From Cerrena zonata (taxonomy: Eukaryota > Basidiomycota > Agaricomycetes > Polyporales > Cerrenaceae): a stretch of 64,000 bases of DNA. The position numbers were made by a program, and so were the translations under genes. The first letter of the stretch is position 1. Each line of letters starts with the position of its first letter. This document shows, one piece after another, positions 21,363-32,993 of the stretch. The notes under the pieces are model-generated. The model saw only the letters and a program-made list of their open reading frames with translations, searched no databases and was not told the DNA's origin. The stretch covers positions 62,001-126,000 of the forward strand of contig JASBNA010000020.1 in NCBI GenBank assembly GCA_038087015.1. The letters are read 5' to 3'.

Positions 21363-23904
21363 ATGTACGGCCTCAAATTGGCCATGACTGCTCTCTTTTC
21401 GGGAGCCGCCTACGCTGCCAGCGCAGGTGACTGGAGGGGCAGGAGTATCTATCAGTACGTCCTCATAATTCCTTGACCAGTAGTACTAGTCGATGTTGAC
21501 GTACATTCTACTTCAGAGTCATGACTGATCGTTTTGCCCTTCCAGCAGGCTCTGATCTTTCCTCATGCAATGTCCAAGATAGGACGTGGTGCGGAGGGAC
21601 ATGGTCGACGTAAGTATAGACTCTCATTAATCTCGGGAAAGCTTCTAATATATATACTACTTCATAGCATTCGAGAGAATCTCGACTACATTCAGGGCCT
21701 CGGATTTTCGGCAGGTAAATACTAACAGCTACTTCCTCATCCGCCATGATTACTAACTATTAGATAGTATGGATTTCGCCTATCAACCAGAACTGGCAAG
21801 GGGGACGCACATTCTGGGGTGACCCGTATCACGGGTATTGGGTCCAGGATGTCAGCATGTTGAACGAGAAATTCGGCACAGAGGAGGATCTGAAAGCGCT
21901 GATTTCAGAACTCCATCGTCGAGGAATGTCAGTGATCTTACAGCGTCTGCCTTTGACATATACGAGACTGACCATACAATAGGTACGTCATGGTGGACAT
22001 CGTCGTGAACAACGTCATGGCGACTTCTCGTACGCCAGACTACTCCCCATACATGTTCAAGGACGCATCTTTATACCATTCATACTGCCCTCTCGATGAG
22101 AGGAATACCACATCGATGTACGCTTGCTGGATGGGAGACGAGCACGTTCCCCTTCCCGATGTCAACACCACACATCCCACCGTCGTTGAAACATACAAGA
22201 CCTGGATCAAAGAGTTGGTCACTAAGTATGAAATAGACGGCCTCCGACTCGACGCCGCAAAATTGGTCGAGCCTAGTTTCTGGCCCGTCTTTTGCGAGAG
22301 TGCTGGAGTCTTCTGTATGGGGGAGGTCTTCTCGGATAATGTTCCTTACGTCGCCGGGTTCCAAAGCCAGATGGATTCTCTTCTCAACTTCCCCATGCAG
22401 AGCGCGCTAACGAAGGCATTCGCTACCAACGGCGCGAAAAACATGAAAGCCATCGGAGATACGCTTCAGAGCATCCAGAGCAAGTTTAGCGACGCTACCG
22501 TTTTGGGTAACTTTTTGGAGAACCAGGACGTAGAACGGTGGATGCGTTATTCGCCCGATGTCGAAACTCTTCAGTGAGGAATATTTGTTGAGAATTCAGT
22601 GACATATGCTGAAAAGACATTTAGCAACGCTATGGCTTTCAACTTCATGTCAGACGGTATTCCAGTCATGTATTACGGTCAAGAGCAAGGGTTCCACGGA
22701 ACGAAGGATCCCGTAAGTGTTCCGTCTAGAACGTATATTCAGAATGTCTCACGTCAAGATTAGGAAAATCGGGAACCGTTGTGGCATTCCGGATACGCAC
22801 TCACCGCAACATACAATCTCACGGCTCAGCTCAACAAAGTTAGGACCCATATTGTCTCCACTACCGATTGGGCTACCTCGAAGTCGACCATCATCAAAAC
22901 AGATACTTCGTATCTTGCTCTTATGAAGGGACAGGTTGTCTCCATCCTGACGAATATTGGAGTCAGCGTAAGTCAAACTCTACACTCATGCTTCCTCATG
23001 CTGAATTTGTTTGTTCCAGGCTCGTGCGGATCTCACTGCAACAGTGGCCACACCCTACAGGACCGCCATGAATTTGACCGAAGTACTGACCTGCAAGACT
23101 ATGAATGTCCCCGCTGGAGGGTCAATTACCGTCAACTACGTCAATGGTGGTCAGCCAGCAATATTCGTGCCCACAACTCTGCTCAAGGGTGCCAATATCT
23201 GTTTTAAGGAGGAAGGAGTTGCGCTTACTAGTGCATTGGCAAGCTCCACCGTGAGTGTATCTTCAACCGCCAGCATTTCATCGACTGTCAGCGTGTCCTC
23301 GGCTGTATCCTCCACCGCTAGTGTGTCCACGACCGCTAGTTCCTCCATTGCCAGTCCGTCATCCGCTGCTAGTGTATCCTCAGCGGCAAGTGCTTCCGCT
23401 GTAGTAAGTGACTCCAAGGCAAGTGCATCCACAACGAGTGGCTCCGCGAGTCACAGCACTTCTGCAATAATTATTTCCACAACGGGTGTCCCCACCGGGA
23501 TCACTTCCATAGCAAATAATGCAGCGAATACCCCCACGGTTGAAGCGGCTCACGGTGCTTCCACAACTCGCGGGATCTCTATTAGTATCCTCACAGCAAG
23601 TAGCACTACCCCCAGTGCTTCTACAAAGGGTGATGCCTCTTCCAGCTTTCCTACGACAAGTGTTTCTTCTATGGTAGTTCTCTCTACGAAGGAAGCTTCC
23701 ACGACGAGTAACTCCCCCACGAGCACCCCCACCGCGACTTACAACGCCTCCCCTTCGAAAGGTAGCTCCGGAGCCGTAGAGCAGTCTGTGAAGGCCGAAA
23801 GTACCGCCGCTCCTGTTCCCACAACGAACAAACCTGGGAAATGCACCAAACGGGTCTCTGGAGGAAAGATAGATAAGGCACGAGGGTGTCGAATCAGAGT
23901 ATAG
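21363..23904 (+). CDS. Secreted GH13 amylase-family enzyme 2 with a Ser/Thr-rich tail
   Basis: Tandem paralogue of enzyme 1 with near-identical exon lengths. Exons 21363-21454, 21517-21609, 21668-21714, 21768-21927, 21983-22573, 22625-22712, 22764-22967 and 23020-23904 give 719 aa. A signal peptide (hydrophobic, ending near AAYAASA) leads the protein. Catalytic Asp (GLRLDAAKLV), Glu (MGEVF) and Asp (FLENQD) are kept. The region I and IV histidines are again Asn and Gln, and the KH pair after the nucleophile has become KL. The last exon adds about 230 residues dominated by Ser, Thr and Ala, a likely O-glycosylated stalk that suggests wall attachment. The extreme C-terminus is basic, not hydrophobic, so I see no GPI signal unless another exon follows. 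Confidence 0.88.
23225..23840 (+). repeat. Ser/Thr/Ala-rich low-complexity coding tract of GH13 enzyme 2
   Basis: Irregular repeats of codons for short SSTVSVSSTAS-like strings encode the stalk of the upstream enzyme. Such stretches expand and contract easily by slippage. Confidence 0.8.
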
Positions 23905-24147
23905 GGCCTGGGGTTATTTCATTTTGTGTACCTAGACAGGTCACGAAAGTGCTAAACTCCTTCTATTATCACACATTGATGGACTCATCGTAGTTGCCGT
24001 ATTCACTTTCCAATGTCCAGATTTGAGCAACAACTTGAGAACGCCGTGAGGAATATACCGTTTCATACTCTGCGTGCTAAGTTGCTCTGAATATGTTCCA
24101 AGCAGGTCTAGTTCGAAGTCATCCTGTCATAATCAAATGGATGACAG
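23905..24147. other. 3' flank of GH13 enzyme 2
   Basis: No gene is seen; it leads into the SDR relic. Confidence 0.4.
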
Positions 24148-24398
24148 ACCGTAAAAGCAGCATGTGAGACCGGAATTCATCGTGTTCTCTCTTTCATAGG
24201 GTTATAACAAGACTGGTACTATGTTGTAAATCACCTCATTCGTTTGTCCAAATTCTATTCCACTGTTTTAAATATGGGAGGAGAGGCTGCGCCCCTTGAC
24301 CCTAAGCAGACAATTCCCGCCCTAGACTTAAAGTCCAGAGCATCTGCGACATCTAGGTACTCGGGCAAGAGCTGGGATTATCAGGGTCAGATAACGCG
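24148..24398 (+). pseudogene. Relic of an SDR gene, exons 4-5 only
   Basis: The stretch from ACCGTAAAAGCAGCATG to GGGTTATAACAAGACTGGTA matches exon 4 and the following donor of the SDR at 48869-49843. After an intron-like gap, ATATGGGAGGAGAGGCTGC through GGCAAGAGCTGGGATTAT matches exon 5. There are indels (the SPGHNKT stretch is disrupted) and exons 1-3 are missing. This is a broken 3' fragment of the same local SDR family, between a GH13 gene and NMD3. Confidence 0.8.
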
Positions 24399-24534
24399 AT
24401 CAACGGGTATTCGTAGTGAGCGATGTGGAGCAGTTCAATGAATGAATGATAACATGACAATACAGATATAACAGAATACATATCTAAGGCGAGATAATAC
24501 ATTCATATACAGCTGAAAGGAATACACTTCACGT

Positions 24535-26302
24535 TCACTCTTCATCTCGATCCTGAATCGTCATCTCGTCAAAGTCTTCCAATAGCTCATCCAGCTTGAC
24601 GTTAGGGAAGTCGGCTTCCTCATCCTCCTCGCTCTCCTCTGTGTTATCTGCCGCCGCGAGTTGCGGCGTTTCATCGACTTCCATATCGAATTGACCTTGA
24701 CCCTTCCTCCTCGTCTTACCACCTGCCAAACCAGATCCCGCACCTGGGTTCACATCCTTCGCCTTGTACAAGTTTACAGCACCACGCATCTCCTCATCTT
24801 CCTCCAGATCACGCAAGAATAATTCGTAATCTTCTTCCACCTTCTTCTGATCACGACCGCCCATACGGCCAACAACACCCCTCCCACTACCCGTCTCGCC
24901 TTCTTCACCGGCCTCCATCCCGATTCGTGCGCAGCTTCCAGTTACGTGGCTTATTCTTCTTTCTCCGGTTCGGGTACGACTTCTTGACAAGGATTATATC
25001 CGGGATACGATGCGAGGGTAAAGCAGCAAAGTCGTCTGAGTTGAAGTTCGAGTTAGAGATATAGTACCCCATGGCAGTGTCTCCTGGCTGGAGGATACCA
25101 CCAAGATGGGTTCGGGTGTGGAATATTTGGTTCGCATGGGCAGACGATTCAAAGTCCATCTCATCGTCTCCATGAATTCCGGACGACCTAAATGCACCAG
25201 AAAGAGCCACTTGGGCATCGGCGAGCACCCATTTACCCTTGACCGGACCAGAAGGCTCTATATCGAGCACAGTGAACTCGACAAGGTCTGATATCCCTGC
25301 CAATGACTCGAACGGTGTTCGCCAGTAGACAGGAGCGGAGATCTCAGCGGCTTGAAGGGTAGCAGGGTCCATTACTTGGATCGAACTACCAACACGAGAT
25401 ACGAGGGAGAGAGGGTTGATGTTTGATAGCGAGCGGGCGAGTTTGGGAGGGATGCAGATGAAATCGTCCTTGCATAACGGGATGATCTCTACCGAGTAGG
25501 TGTATTTGAAGTTGGCTGTACTTGTGTGTATATCTGCAGACAGGAGTTGTTCCGACGACTTCGATCTGTAAAAATGTTAGTTTAGACTAAAATCTTCTCC
25601 GAGCACATACCGTATCGGGACGACGCCTTGCAGAAATTCTACCATTTTCAACGCATGACTCCGCGAGCTGTAGAAAAAGTCGAGGCCGTCTCGGACTTCC
25701 TTGACTGAAATCGTATCTTTCTGAGCGCCGTGCTTCAGAATAAGTTGCTCGAGGAACAAGAACGTTCGTTTGTGGGGGACCTTCTGCCGAACTTGGACAA
25801 GTGCTTTCCAGGTATTTTTTGCAGCCAGTTTCGCGCAGTCGGGGCATTGGCCGTGTTGCACAAGATATTCGATCTCGAATATCTGCTCGAGAATCGTCGA
25901 TGTAAGGACTTCCTTTTGAATCGTCAGCGACACTCGAAGTCGTTTTGAATGTGGTTCTGTCCAGATAAAATGGGCTTCTGTCAATCGGACCTTGTTGAGA
26001 CCCTTGAGTTTACGCAAGCAAATCGCGAGCAGCTCTTGCGACTCTGGGCGAGCGATCGTCCATGCTGTAGGAGGAGAAAGGAAACGCTCGCAGTTTCTAC
26101 AGAAAGAAACGGATGCTATTCCTTGTTAGTACATGAATCTACACTTTCAAGAATAGTCTTCACCTTGCTTAGGGATTCCCTCTGTAATGTCTACGGAATT
26201 CCTCAAACAGGCGACACAAAGATTCGCCGAGTTTGGGACAATTGGGGTACCACAATCGGCGCAAAGTACCCTATGTATGGGTGCAGATGGTACAAATTCC
26301 AT
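24535..26302 (-). CDS. NMD3: NMD3, 60S ribosomal export adaptor, with an apparent 1-nt frameshift near its end
   Basis: NMD3 binds the pre-60S subunit and recruits the Crm1 exporter. Exons 26302-26164, 26121-25611 and 25565-24535 fit. The N-terminus carries the zinc-binding cysteine pairs (CADCGTPIV, CVACLRNSV, FCRNCERF, CPDC). These are followed by NKVRLTEAHFIWTEPHS and QVRQKVPHKRTF.FLEQLILKH, which are diagnostic of the family. After KPRNWKLR (about 24935) the frame meets a stop at 24905. The expected continuation (GMEAGEEGE... then YELFLRDLEEDEEMR and a final acidic VKLDELLEDFDEM) is in another frame. Removing one base near 24926-24931 restores it. A sequencing error, an allele or a real truncation of the export-signal region are all possible; programmed frameshifting is unlikely. 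Confidence 0.9.
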
Positions 26303-26902
26303 ACTATTATGTATGCCGATGGAGGTACAAGAGCAAGTGAATTAGTATGTCACTTAGTCATGGTATTTTAATCTGTACCGAAAAACATGATCGATCATTC
26401 TTAGCCATCTAATCTGAAAGATAAGATTCAATCGAAGTTCAGATCTTATGTTATAAATTTATAATACATCATAGCCTCAAAGTTATACCTGTTATCTTTC
26501 TTCAAGTCTAAGTAAGAATAACTCAGTCGTAAGACATTAGGAATAACTCATGTTATAGCATCTATAAACCTAGACTGTCGAAGAGCATCGTGGGATATTA
26601 ATCTCTGTTACCAGTCACCTCCGACTTTGTCATGAAGCCTAGGGAGTCTAAGCCAAATCCAAGACACACAGGATACCAACGTGCTGAAACCCTCGCAAAT
26701 TTCATGCTGCTGCATTGCACTTGGGTCTTTCGAAACTAGCCAGTTGAGGTCCTCCCCGGCCGCGTCAAGCCCGGGAAAGGCTGTGTGACCTGCAGGGTGT
26801 CTTCGATTGAAATATACGCTCGGCACGTTGAGTGTCTACATTCCCTTTGCTATTCACCGCAACATACTTCTCTTAACCTCACACTCAAGATAAACCATCA
26901 AG
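26303..26902. other. Divergent intergenic region between NMD3 and the deaminase-like gene
   Basis: AT-rich upstream DNA of two divergent genes. The minus-strand frame at 26608-26826 has no support. Confidence 0.4.
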
Positions 26903-28538
26903 ATGACTGTTAACCATCCTCCTCTGACGCATGATGGATTCATGCAGTATCTCTACCTCCTACGATACTTCAAACATACCCTACGTGAAATTTACCCCTT
27001 ATATCCACACCCTCCTCCTCTGCGAGAGAAGCCGCCAATAGCGGGGACGTTGGATGCGTTGGCCGTTGCCTGTACTCTGCAAGCCAAACAGAGGACCGCC
27101 GTGGCCATCGTGCAGGAGCCTGGTAGGACACTGCTATACGTCTCGTCGACGAACTCCGTCACCTCTCGTCGCTTACGGTCTCATCTTGAACGTCTCTGGA
27201 AACTACTGCGCGATTATAGAACATCACATCTTCGCGTGGGCACAGGGTCAGAAGATCAGCAGCGGGAGCTGCGAAAGCAAATCTACGCACATCTCTATCG
27301 CGCGTGTTACAGACCGTATTCGTTCACCCAAGAGGAACAGGAAACGTTCCGCATGTGGGCAGATGTCATGAAGAGCGCTGAGGATGTGCCTTCGATTGGT
27401 CAATTGAAGTACATTCTCAGCGTTCTGGAATCCCAATCAACCTTCGATCCTGATTGGAATGACGAAAGACTTTATCAGTTTGCCGTGGGTCATGCCAATG
27501 TCATGCGAGATCTACCGAAGTGTCCAACCTGGAACTGGCGAAGGATCTCTGCAATATTACTCCGTATGTATTCTTGGCGACATGCATACCATCCACCACA
27601 AGTAACTAATATAATTATATAGGTGCTCGCGGGAGCGTGCCTTCAAATGCTTCCGAGTTCTCCTTGAAGGACTACGCTGATAAGGCACTCTGGTTGAATG
27701 AGCATGTCAAACGCCTCCTGTCAATTGCAGAACCCAAAACACCTTTCTCCCGTCTCGGAGGTTTCCTGAACATACCAATCCATATCACGACCATTTCATC
27801 AAACCCATCACTTCCCCGTACTGTAGACATTTCTATACCAACTCTCTTACCACTTCTGAATGGAGAACTAGACCCTTCCGCCACTCCATTCACTGAAGAA
27901 CAATTGCGACGTCGAAGGGATGAATCGTTTCCATCTATGTCAGGTGTAGATGACGTGAACCTATCGGCTCATCACCCTCATCCCGAACTCACATTGCTCT
28001 CGTACCTTCATACTTTTTCTATTGACGCCTACCCATACATCGGCCTCTCGAGACCAGCTTGTTATGCATGTTATCGACTTTTTGACGCCTACAACGCCAA
28101 GATTAACTCAAGAGGAGACCTGCCGTACAACCTGAACGGTCCTGATCCAGAGTTGTCTCTTCCGTGGGTGCTTCCACTTGACCTAGCGTCCGATAGGTCG
28201 TTGGTGGAAGTCGAGGCCGATGGGTCAATAAGGCTTAGAGGAGCGATGTGGGAACAGTTTGCCAGGACTATGAAGCAGGATGTGAGAGATTTGTGGATGA
28301 GAGCGGTTTCCTTCCAGCGTGTTTCACGCAAGAGCGCTGAGTTACTTGGTAAGTGATTCTTTCAGATTGTGCTTCTGGAGCTAACATTGGATGGTGCTTC
28401 ATAGGACGCCTGAATAGAATATCAGGTAGCCATGGGACGAGTGACGATGAGGATGAGGCAAAGGAGGGTATTGCCAGTATAATGCGTGCTTTGAGAGACG
28501 AGCGACCTCCAGAGGTCTCCTGTCAGGCTTCCTCATAG
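26903..28538 (+). CDS. OTT_1508-like nucleic acid deaminase family protein
   Basis: Exons 26903-27563, 27623-28348 and 28405-28538 give 506 aa. In the third quarter, HPHPELTLLSYL is followed after about 25 residues by IGLSRPACYACYRLFDAY. This matches the arrangement of the fungal OTT_1508-like deaminase family: a zinc-binding histidine next to the catalytic glutamate (usually HAE, here HPE), then a C-x-x-C pair after an S-[KR]-x-x-C context. No signal peptide or membrane segment is seen. The long N-terminal part has no motif I know. The C-terminus is acidic (SDDEDEAKEG). Biochemical activity of this fungal family is largely unknown. Family assignment is from memory of the motif and is moderately sure. 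Confidence 0.6.
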
Positions 28539-28732
28539 CAGGCATTGATCACTACTTATCACTACGGACTACAATTTCATCACGGCATATAAAGACGATA
28601 ACTATCTGAACATTCTTGGCTTGTTTTCATTGATGTAGATTTACATTCCTCTTGGACCATTCTGGCAGTATATAGTAATCGACTTACGAAGCATATGTAG
28701 CTAATACACCTCATCACCCTTAATTCTGCATC

Positions 28733-29676
28733 TCACCATGGATATACCTCTATTTCGCGACCCCAGTAATCCCAATATTTACCAGAGTGCTTAGAGGTCA
28801 CCAAGGAAATGAAGGGTAACAACGCTGCGACAGTATCCTCCGGATCATGAGGGGCGTCCTCACCTCCGCTATCTGAGTTGATGAGTTTGATGTAATGTGT
28901 ACCGTTCGTGGATGTACATACCTGTACTGTTATGTCCCGGGGAGAGAGCGAATACGATCATGTCGGGTCTCTGACAAGCTGTCTTGACGGTCTATATTTC
29001 CGTTAGTGCGTATGATGGTGTGACCCACAGCTTGCGACTTACAAACATATTAAGTGCTGCTTTGCTCGTTGCATACATTGCCATGTGTGCACCATATAGC
29101 TCTGCAGCTTGTGTGATGCATCCCAGACGACTAGTCACATTCACAACCACCTTACGTTTGCCCCTCTCGAGAAGAGGCAGGAACGCTCGTAAAATCAGAG
29201 CTGGTCCAAGAACATTTGTACGAATAACATTGAAAAAGTCTTGCACGTCGAAGGAAAGCGGTTGGTCATTCATAACCATCATCTATGATCATTGTATCAG
29301 CATGGAGATGTGTACAAAAAACATGAGAGCGTGTTGCGTACTACTCCAGCATTATTTACCAGATAGTCTAGACCATGTTCACCAAAGATGGCTTCAGCTG
29401 CCAGAGGCGCACTGCTGAATCGAGGCCTGGTCCGTCACGTCCAACTGTAGAATATGCAGTCTTGTTTTGTTTTGAGCACGGAGAGCGATAAGAGAAGTGG
29501 CGCGGCTAGGGTTGCGAGCAGTGGCGATGACGACATTTGAAGGCGAATACAAGAGCTGTATGACCATCTCGATGCCCAGACCTCGGCTACTCCTGCATCA
29601 AGTGAGAGTGAGAGACATACAAAGCGAGTTGTGATACAAACCCTGTTACGAGCCATGTTGCGGTCGTGGAAGACAT
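28733..29676 (-). pseudogene. Short-chain dehydrogenase (SDR copy 4) with a 1-nt frameshift
   Basis: Start MSSTTATWLVTG, intron 1 (donor at 29641, exon 2 from 29592), then SSRGLGIEMV and ATARNPSRATS as in the other SDRs. Around 29408-29416 (coding strand ATTCAGCAGTGCGCC) the frame shifts. DVTDQASIQ is followed by a stop, while LAAEAIFGEHGLDYLVNNAG continues in the next frame. Downstream exons (NVIRTNVLGPALIL, the serine motif NVTSRLG, YATSK with catalytic Y and K, LSPGHNST, and a final YPW) are intact. One extra base is the only defect seen, so it may be a recent pseudogene or a sequence error. Intron positions match the family. Confidence 0.75.
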
Positions 29677-31342
29677 TTCGAGTTCCAAGGTTGATACCAA
29701 AAGAGCAGAGCATGAACATCAAGTATTAATAAAGCCGTGGACGACTCGGATGGGTCGTATACCCCTGGTGCCGATTTACGTGTTGGGATGTTTTAAAGTT
29801 AGGTGCGATGAGCTCGGAAATGACATTGCAGAACTTCAGACTACCTATCCATATGACTTATCGACTGAATCAAGCTGTGGTTCGTTTCTTCGGATAACGG
29901 GCGGCGATGTGAGAAGACATTGACAGAACACGTAACTCGTACATGACAGGAGAGTGCAGTATCTCTCGTGTCCAAGTTCGCAACGGGATTAGGGCATCGT
30001 CTGACGTTAGTCAATAAGGAATCTTGGAAGGATATAGAATCGGAAGCGATAAGACAATTAGAAGTCTGGCCACACGCACAATATACTTTGTCTGTGCGAA
30101 CGGTGTATTGAAGAGGCTGTGTCTCTAGAAGATATAGCAACACTGGGGAATAAAATGCATGAGTACGTGTATTTGTTTTTAGAGAAATACTAGAAGCATT
30201 CAAACGCACGCTATAGTGCATGTCATGTAGCATCGGAATATCTCATTGCGGTCTATCGATATCCATCACACAGTCATGACCATAATACGTAGTGCCCTCA
30301 ACATGTGAAATGAATTCAATGAGGGTAGGAGACGATTTGTTAATGCCAGTAGCAGTATAGAATACGTAGTGGGTGCTTTTTCCCAGTAGGAGCTATCAAT
30401 ATTTCTGAGTAAACTAGTCATGTAAAGCTGAAGGTTAAATACAACTCAAGTAAACCTCACCTTGCAGAATACCGCCTCGTTGAATAGGGAGACTACTTGA
30501 GTCTGAGACTCTCGGACTCCGATGCTGTCCGAGTCACAGCCGGTGGTACTGAGTCAGGTGGCGCTAATTAATATTATGTAATGTTGCGTATGTATATAAT
30601 GATGTTTAATAATACTATATAATAGTAGAAATCGTCAATATTAATAGTTTAGACGGCCCCATACAGTCTTCTGTCACAGTGAATCTGACAATGTTCCCGA
30701 CTACGAACGATTGACTTATCATGCATCTTAAGTCAGTCATGTTTACGCATAATATCCCGTACCCATAACACAATCATAGTACAGTGGTAAGTACGTTTTC
30801 AGACCAAGTGAAGGTCAGACTGTCGCTCAGTGTCTCACTTTGATCTAGTGTTTCTTTAGGTCTATCCCAGCTATTATTTCGGTACATATACCGTTCTCAT
30901 TCAATATCAACAACCCATCAACAGAGATATAGCTAGCGAATGAACACATCCGAGTCGTTTAGATTGAGCGTTGTATGGCGTCCCGCACTATGATCTTGCG
31001 GCTCCTGTGGAATCACCAAAAGTTCGTGGTTGGCTTTTCTCCACGCTCTATGATCATTCTTAACTCTCAACCTGGGTCGTGTTTATTTTTACATACAACT
31101 CAGGCTACTTACGAAACCACTCAGCTGCGACAATTCCCAAGGCACGGTTTTAGTTGATGGCCTGAGATAATCATTGGCGGTGGGGCAAACGCTGTGTGTA
31201 TTTGTCGCCGCCGAGGAGAGATTATGGAATGTTCACTAACAGCGCTATTCAACATCGCAATGTGCCTGGAGGTGATTTCCCACTCTCGTTACATAAAGGC
31301 AAGGGTGGCACATCGATTCCACACACTACAGACCCAACCGTC
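29677..31342. other. Intergenic region, about 1.7 kb
   Basis: No supported gene. Frames such as 29841-30233 (minus) and 30975-31157 (plus) lack signatures. Near 30497-30540 there is a cluster of CGGACTC/GAGTC-type words (CTCGGACTCC, GTCCGAGTC). Confidence 0.4.
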
Positions 31343-32527
31343 ATGAGCGATGGTTTTCTTCTTGAATCCTCACAAGCGTCGCTTTCAGAGGCTTACTTGG
31401 CAGTAGCCGCAGTCTCGGTAAGTAGAGCAGTGTGCCATTGCTTGGAAAATGGTGCTCATTAACCTAGATGTGGACATGGGATCTTATACTCGGGATAGAC
31501 GAAGACGTACGCATGTTCTCCGGTCGCGCATTCAAGCCCTATGATTTTGCCTACGTCATGGCTCGGTAGGCAGATTGTCTTGTACAACTGATTAGGCTTT
31601 AACTACATATCGCGTTCAGGATAGCAACTGGAGGGTTTTTAGTATCACCGGCTGCAGCCATAGGTAAGCTTCGGATCAAACACGATGTCAAAGTAACTGA
31701 TTTACTTTTGGCAATATAGTAACGGATGGAGCTTCATGTCATCGCGTAATGCGTGCAGTAGCATGGTTTGAAGCAATCGCGCTGATATTCAACTCCTCTC
31801 TATTTCTTTTCCGAGTTCTAGGCGTCTTTTCTCGTTCCCTAAGAACTCGGGTGGTTTTCGGCCTGTTATGGCTAACAACATTCTCTACACTAGCAATACC
31901 TCCCAGCGCTGCATATATTCACTTAGTTCCAGGATGCGATATCTCTGAAGTCAAACCCGTAGCGTTGGCGTGTTTTATAACCGTGACGGTCTTCGATACG
32001 TTGGTATTTCTGTCTATATCCGTTCGAATGCTCAGTATCAACGCGGATATAATACATGGCCATCCACTGGCTACATTCTTTCATGGAAGGGGCTTGGGAA
32101 ATGTCACTAAAACAGTTCTGCGAACAGGACAGCTTTACTACTCGTACGCAACATTTATCATACTCGCCTGTTTGAGTTCCGGTTCTAACTTTCGCTCAGA
32201 GTGACTATCGGGGCACATCTGCTTGCGCTCATCGCACTTGTTTCCCCAACTAGTGTCTTTCCTCCTCCATATCAAGCGGGCTTCACACTCATGAGTATGA
32301 CGATGCAGAATATCATGGGATGTAAGGTGTTTCGTCTATTACGACTGGGAGTTATCCAGCCGGATCCCGCTACCATGGTTGAATCTTCCATCCAATTCTC
32401 AACCCCTACCACGACGCGATATACGAGCAACGATCTCGCTTTCTCTAGTTCGACTGATGGGGTACCAATGAGAAAGGCAAATGCGAATGGGGTGGCGTGC
32501 CCTACACCTTTCGAAATAGGTACATAA
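31343..32527 (+). CDS. Multi-pass membrane protein, tandem copy 1 (basidiomycete family)
   Basis: Exons 31343-31417, 31468-31565, 31620-31663, 31720-32143 and 32200-32527 give 322 aa. The chain has about six or seven hydrophobic segments, among them GGFLVSPAAAIV, FEAIALIFNSSLFLFRVLGVF, VVFGLLWLTTFSTLAIP, ALACFITVTVFDTLVFLSI and IGAHLLALIALVS. A cytosolic tail begins after NIMGCKVFRLLRLG. The overall plan resembles the many receptor-like 7TM families of mushrooms, but I cannot name a Pfam family with confidence. The next gene is a paralogue with identical lengths for the first four exons. The final codon may differ if a GGTACATA donor at the end is used. Confidence 0.75.
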
Positions 32528-32993
32528 TATTCTCATGCGGTTGAAATAAAACTGATTGAAATTGTGCTTGACAGATAAACGCTGTCCCTACTATCAGTAA
32601 TATATGTTAATGCAGCTTATTTTCAGACACCTAAGGGACGGGGAGAATGTGGACACTATCATATACTTCCGGTCCGCGCAAACAATGTCATCGTTTTCTC
32701 TCCACCTTTCTGTGTTTAGTATACAATGGAGCGTGTGGACTAATAACTGTTCGCCTCGCCAAACCATCGACATCTTTATCAATGGAACATTGATCCCTCC
32801 GGATACTGATTCTCATCACGATCTGTGTCTTTCATCATGATTTCCGCATTTCATCACGATCTGTGCCGCATTGCATATTGTGCAACTCGCCTCCAGAATC
32901 CCCGGCCTCAAGGCCTCAAGCGTCAAGTCGAGACAGTTATAAGCTAGGTTGCATCCTGGGGTGGGATAAATTCCCCTGGCCAACACAGATACG
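32528..32993. other. Intergenic region between the tandem membrane-protein genes
   Basis: No gene. CATCACGATCTGTG occurs twice (about 32815 and 32852), a short direct repeat in the upstream region of copy 2. Confidence 0.45.

Noticed and set aside
20807..21430. 207-aa frame between the GH13 genes
   Set aside because: Overlaps both GH13 genes out of frame and shows no conserved motif.
24905..24990. Programmed ribosomal frameshift in NMD3
   Set aside because: No slippery sequence or pseudoknot is apparent, and NMD3 is not known to be recoded; a base error or allele is simpler.
26608..26826. 72-aa minus-strand frame between NMD3 and the deaminase-like gene
   Set aside because: Short, lacks signatures and lies in a divergent promoter region.
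29841..30233. 130-aa minus-strand frame
   Set aside because: No domain, paralogue or convincing composition; likely chance.
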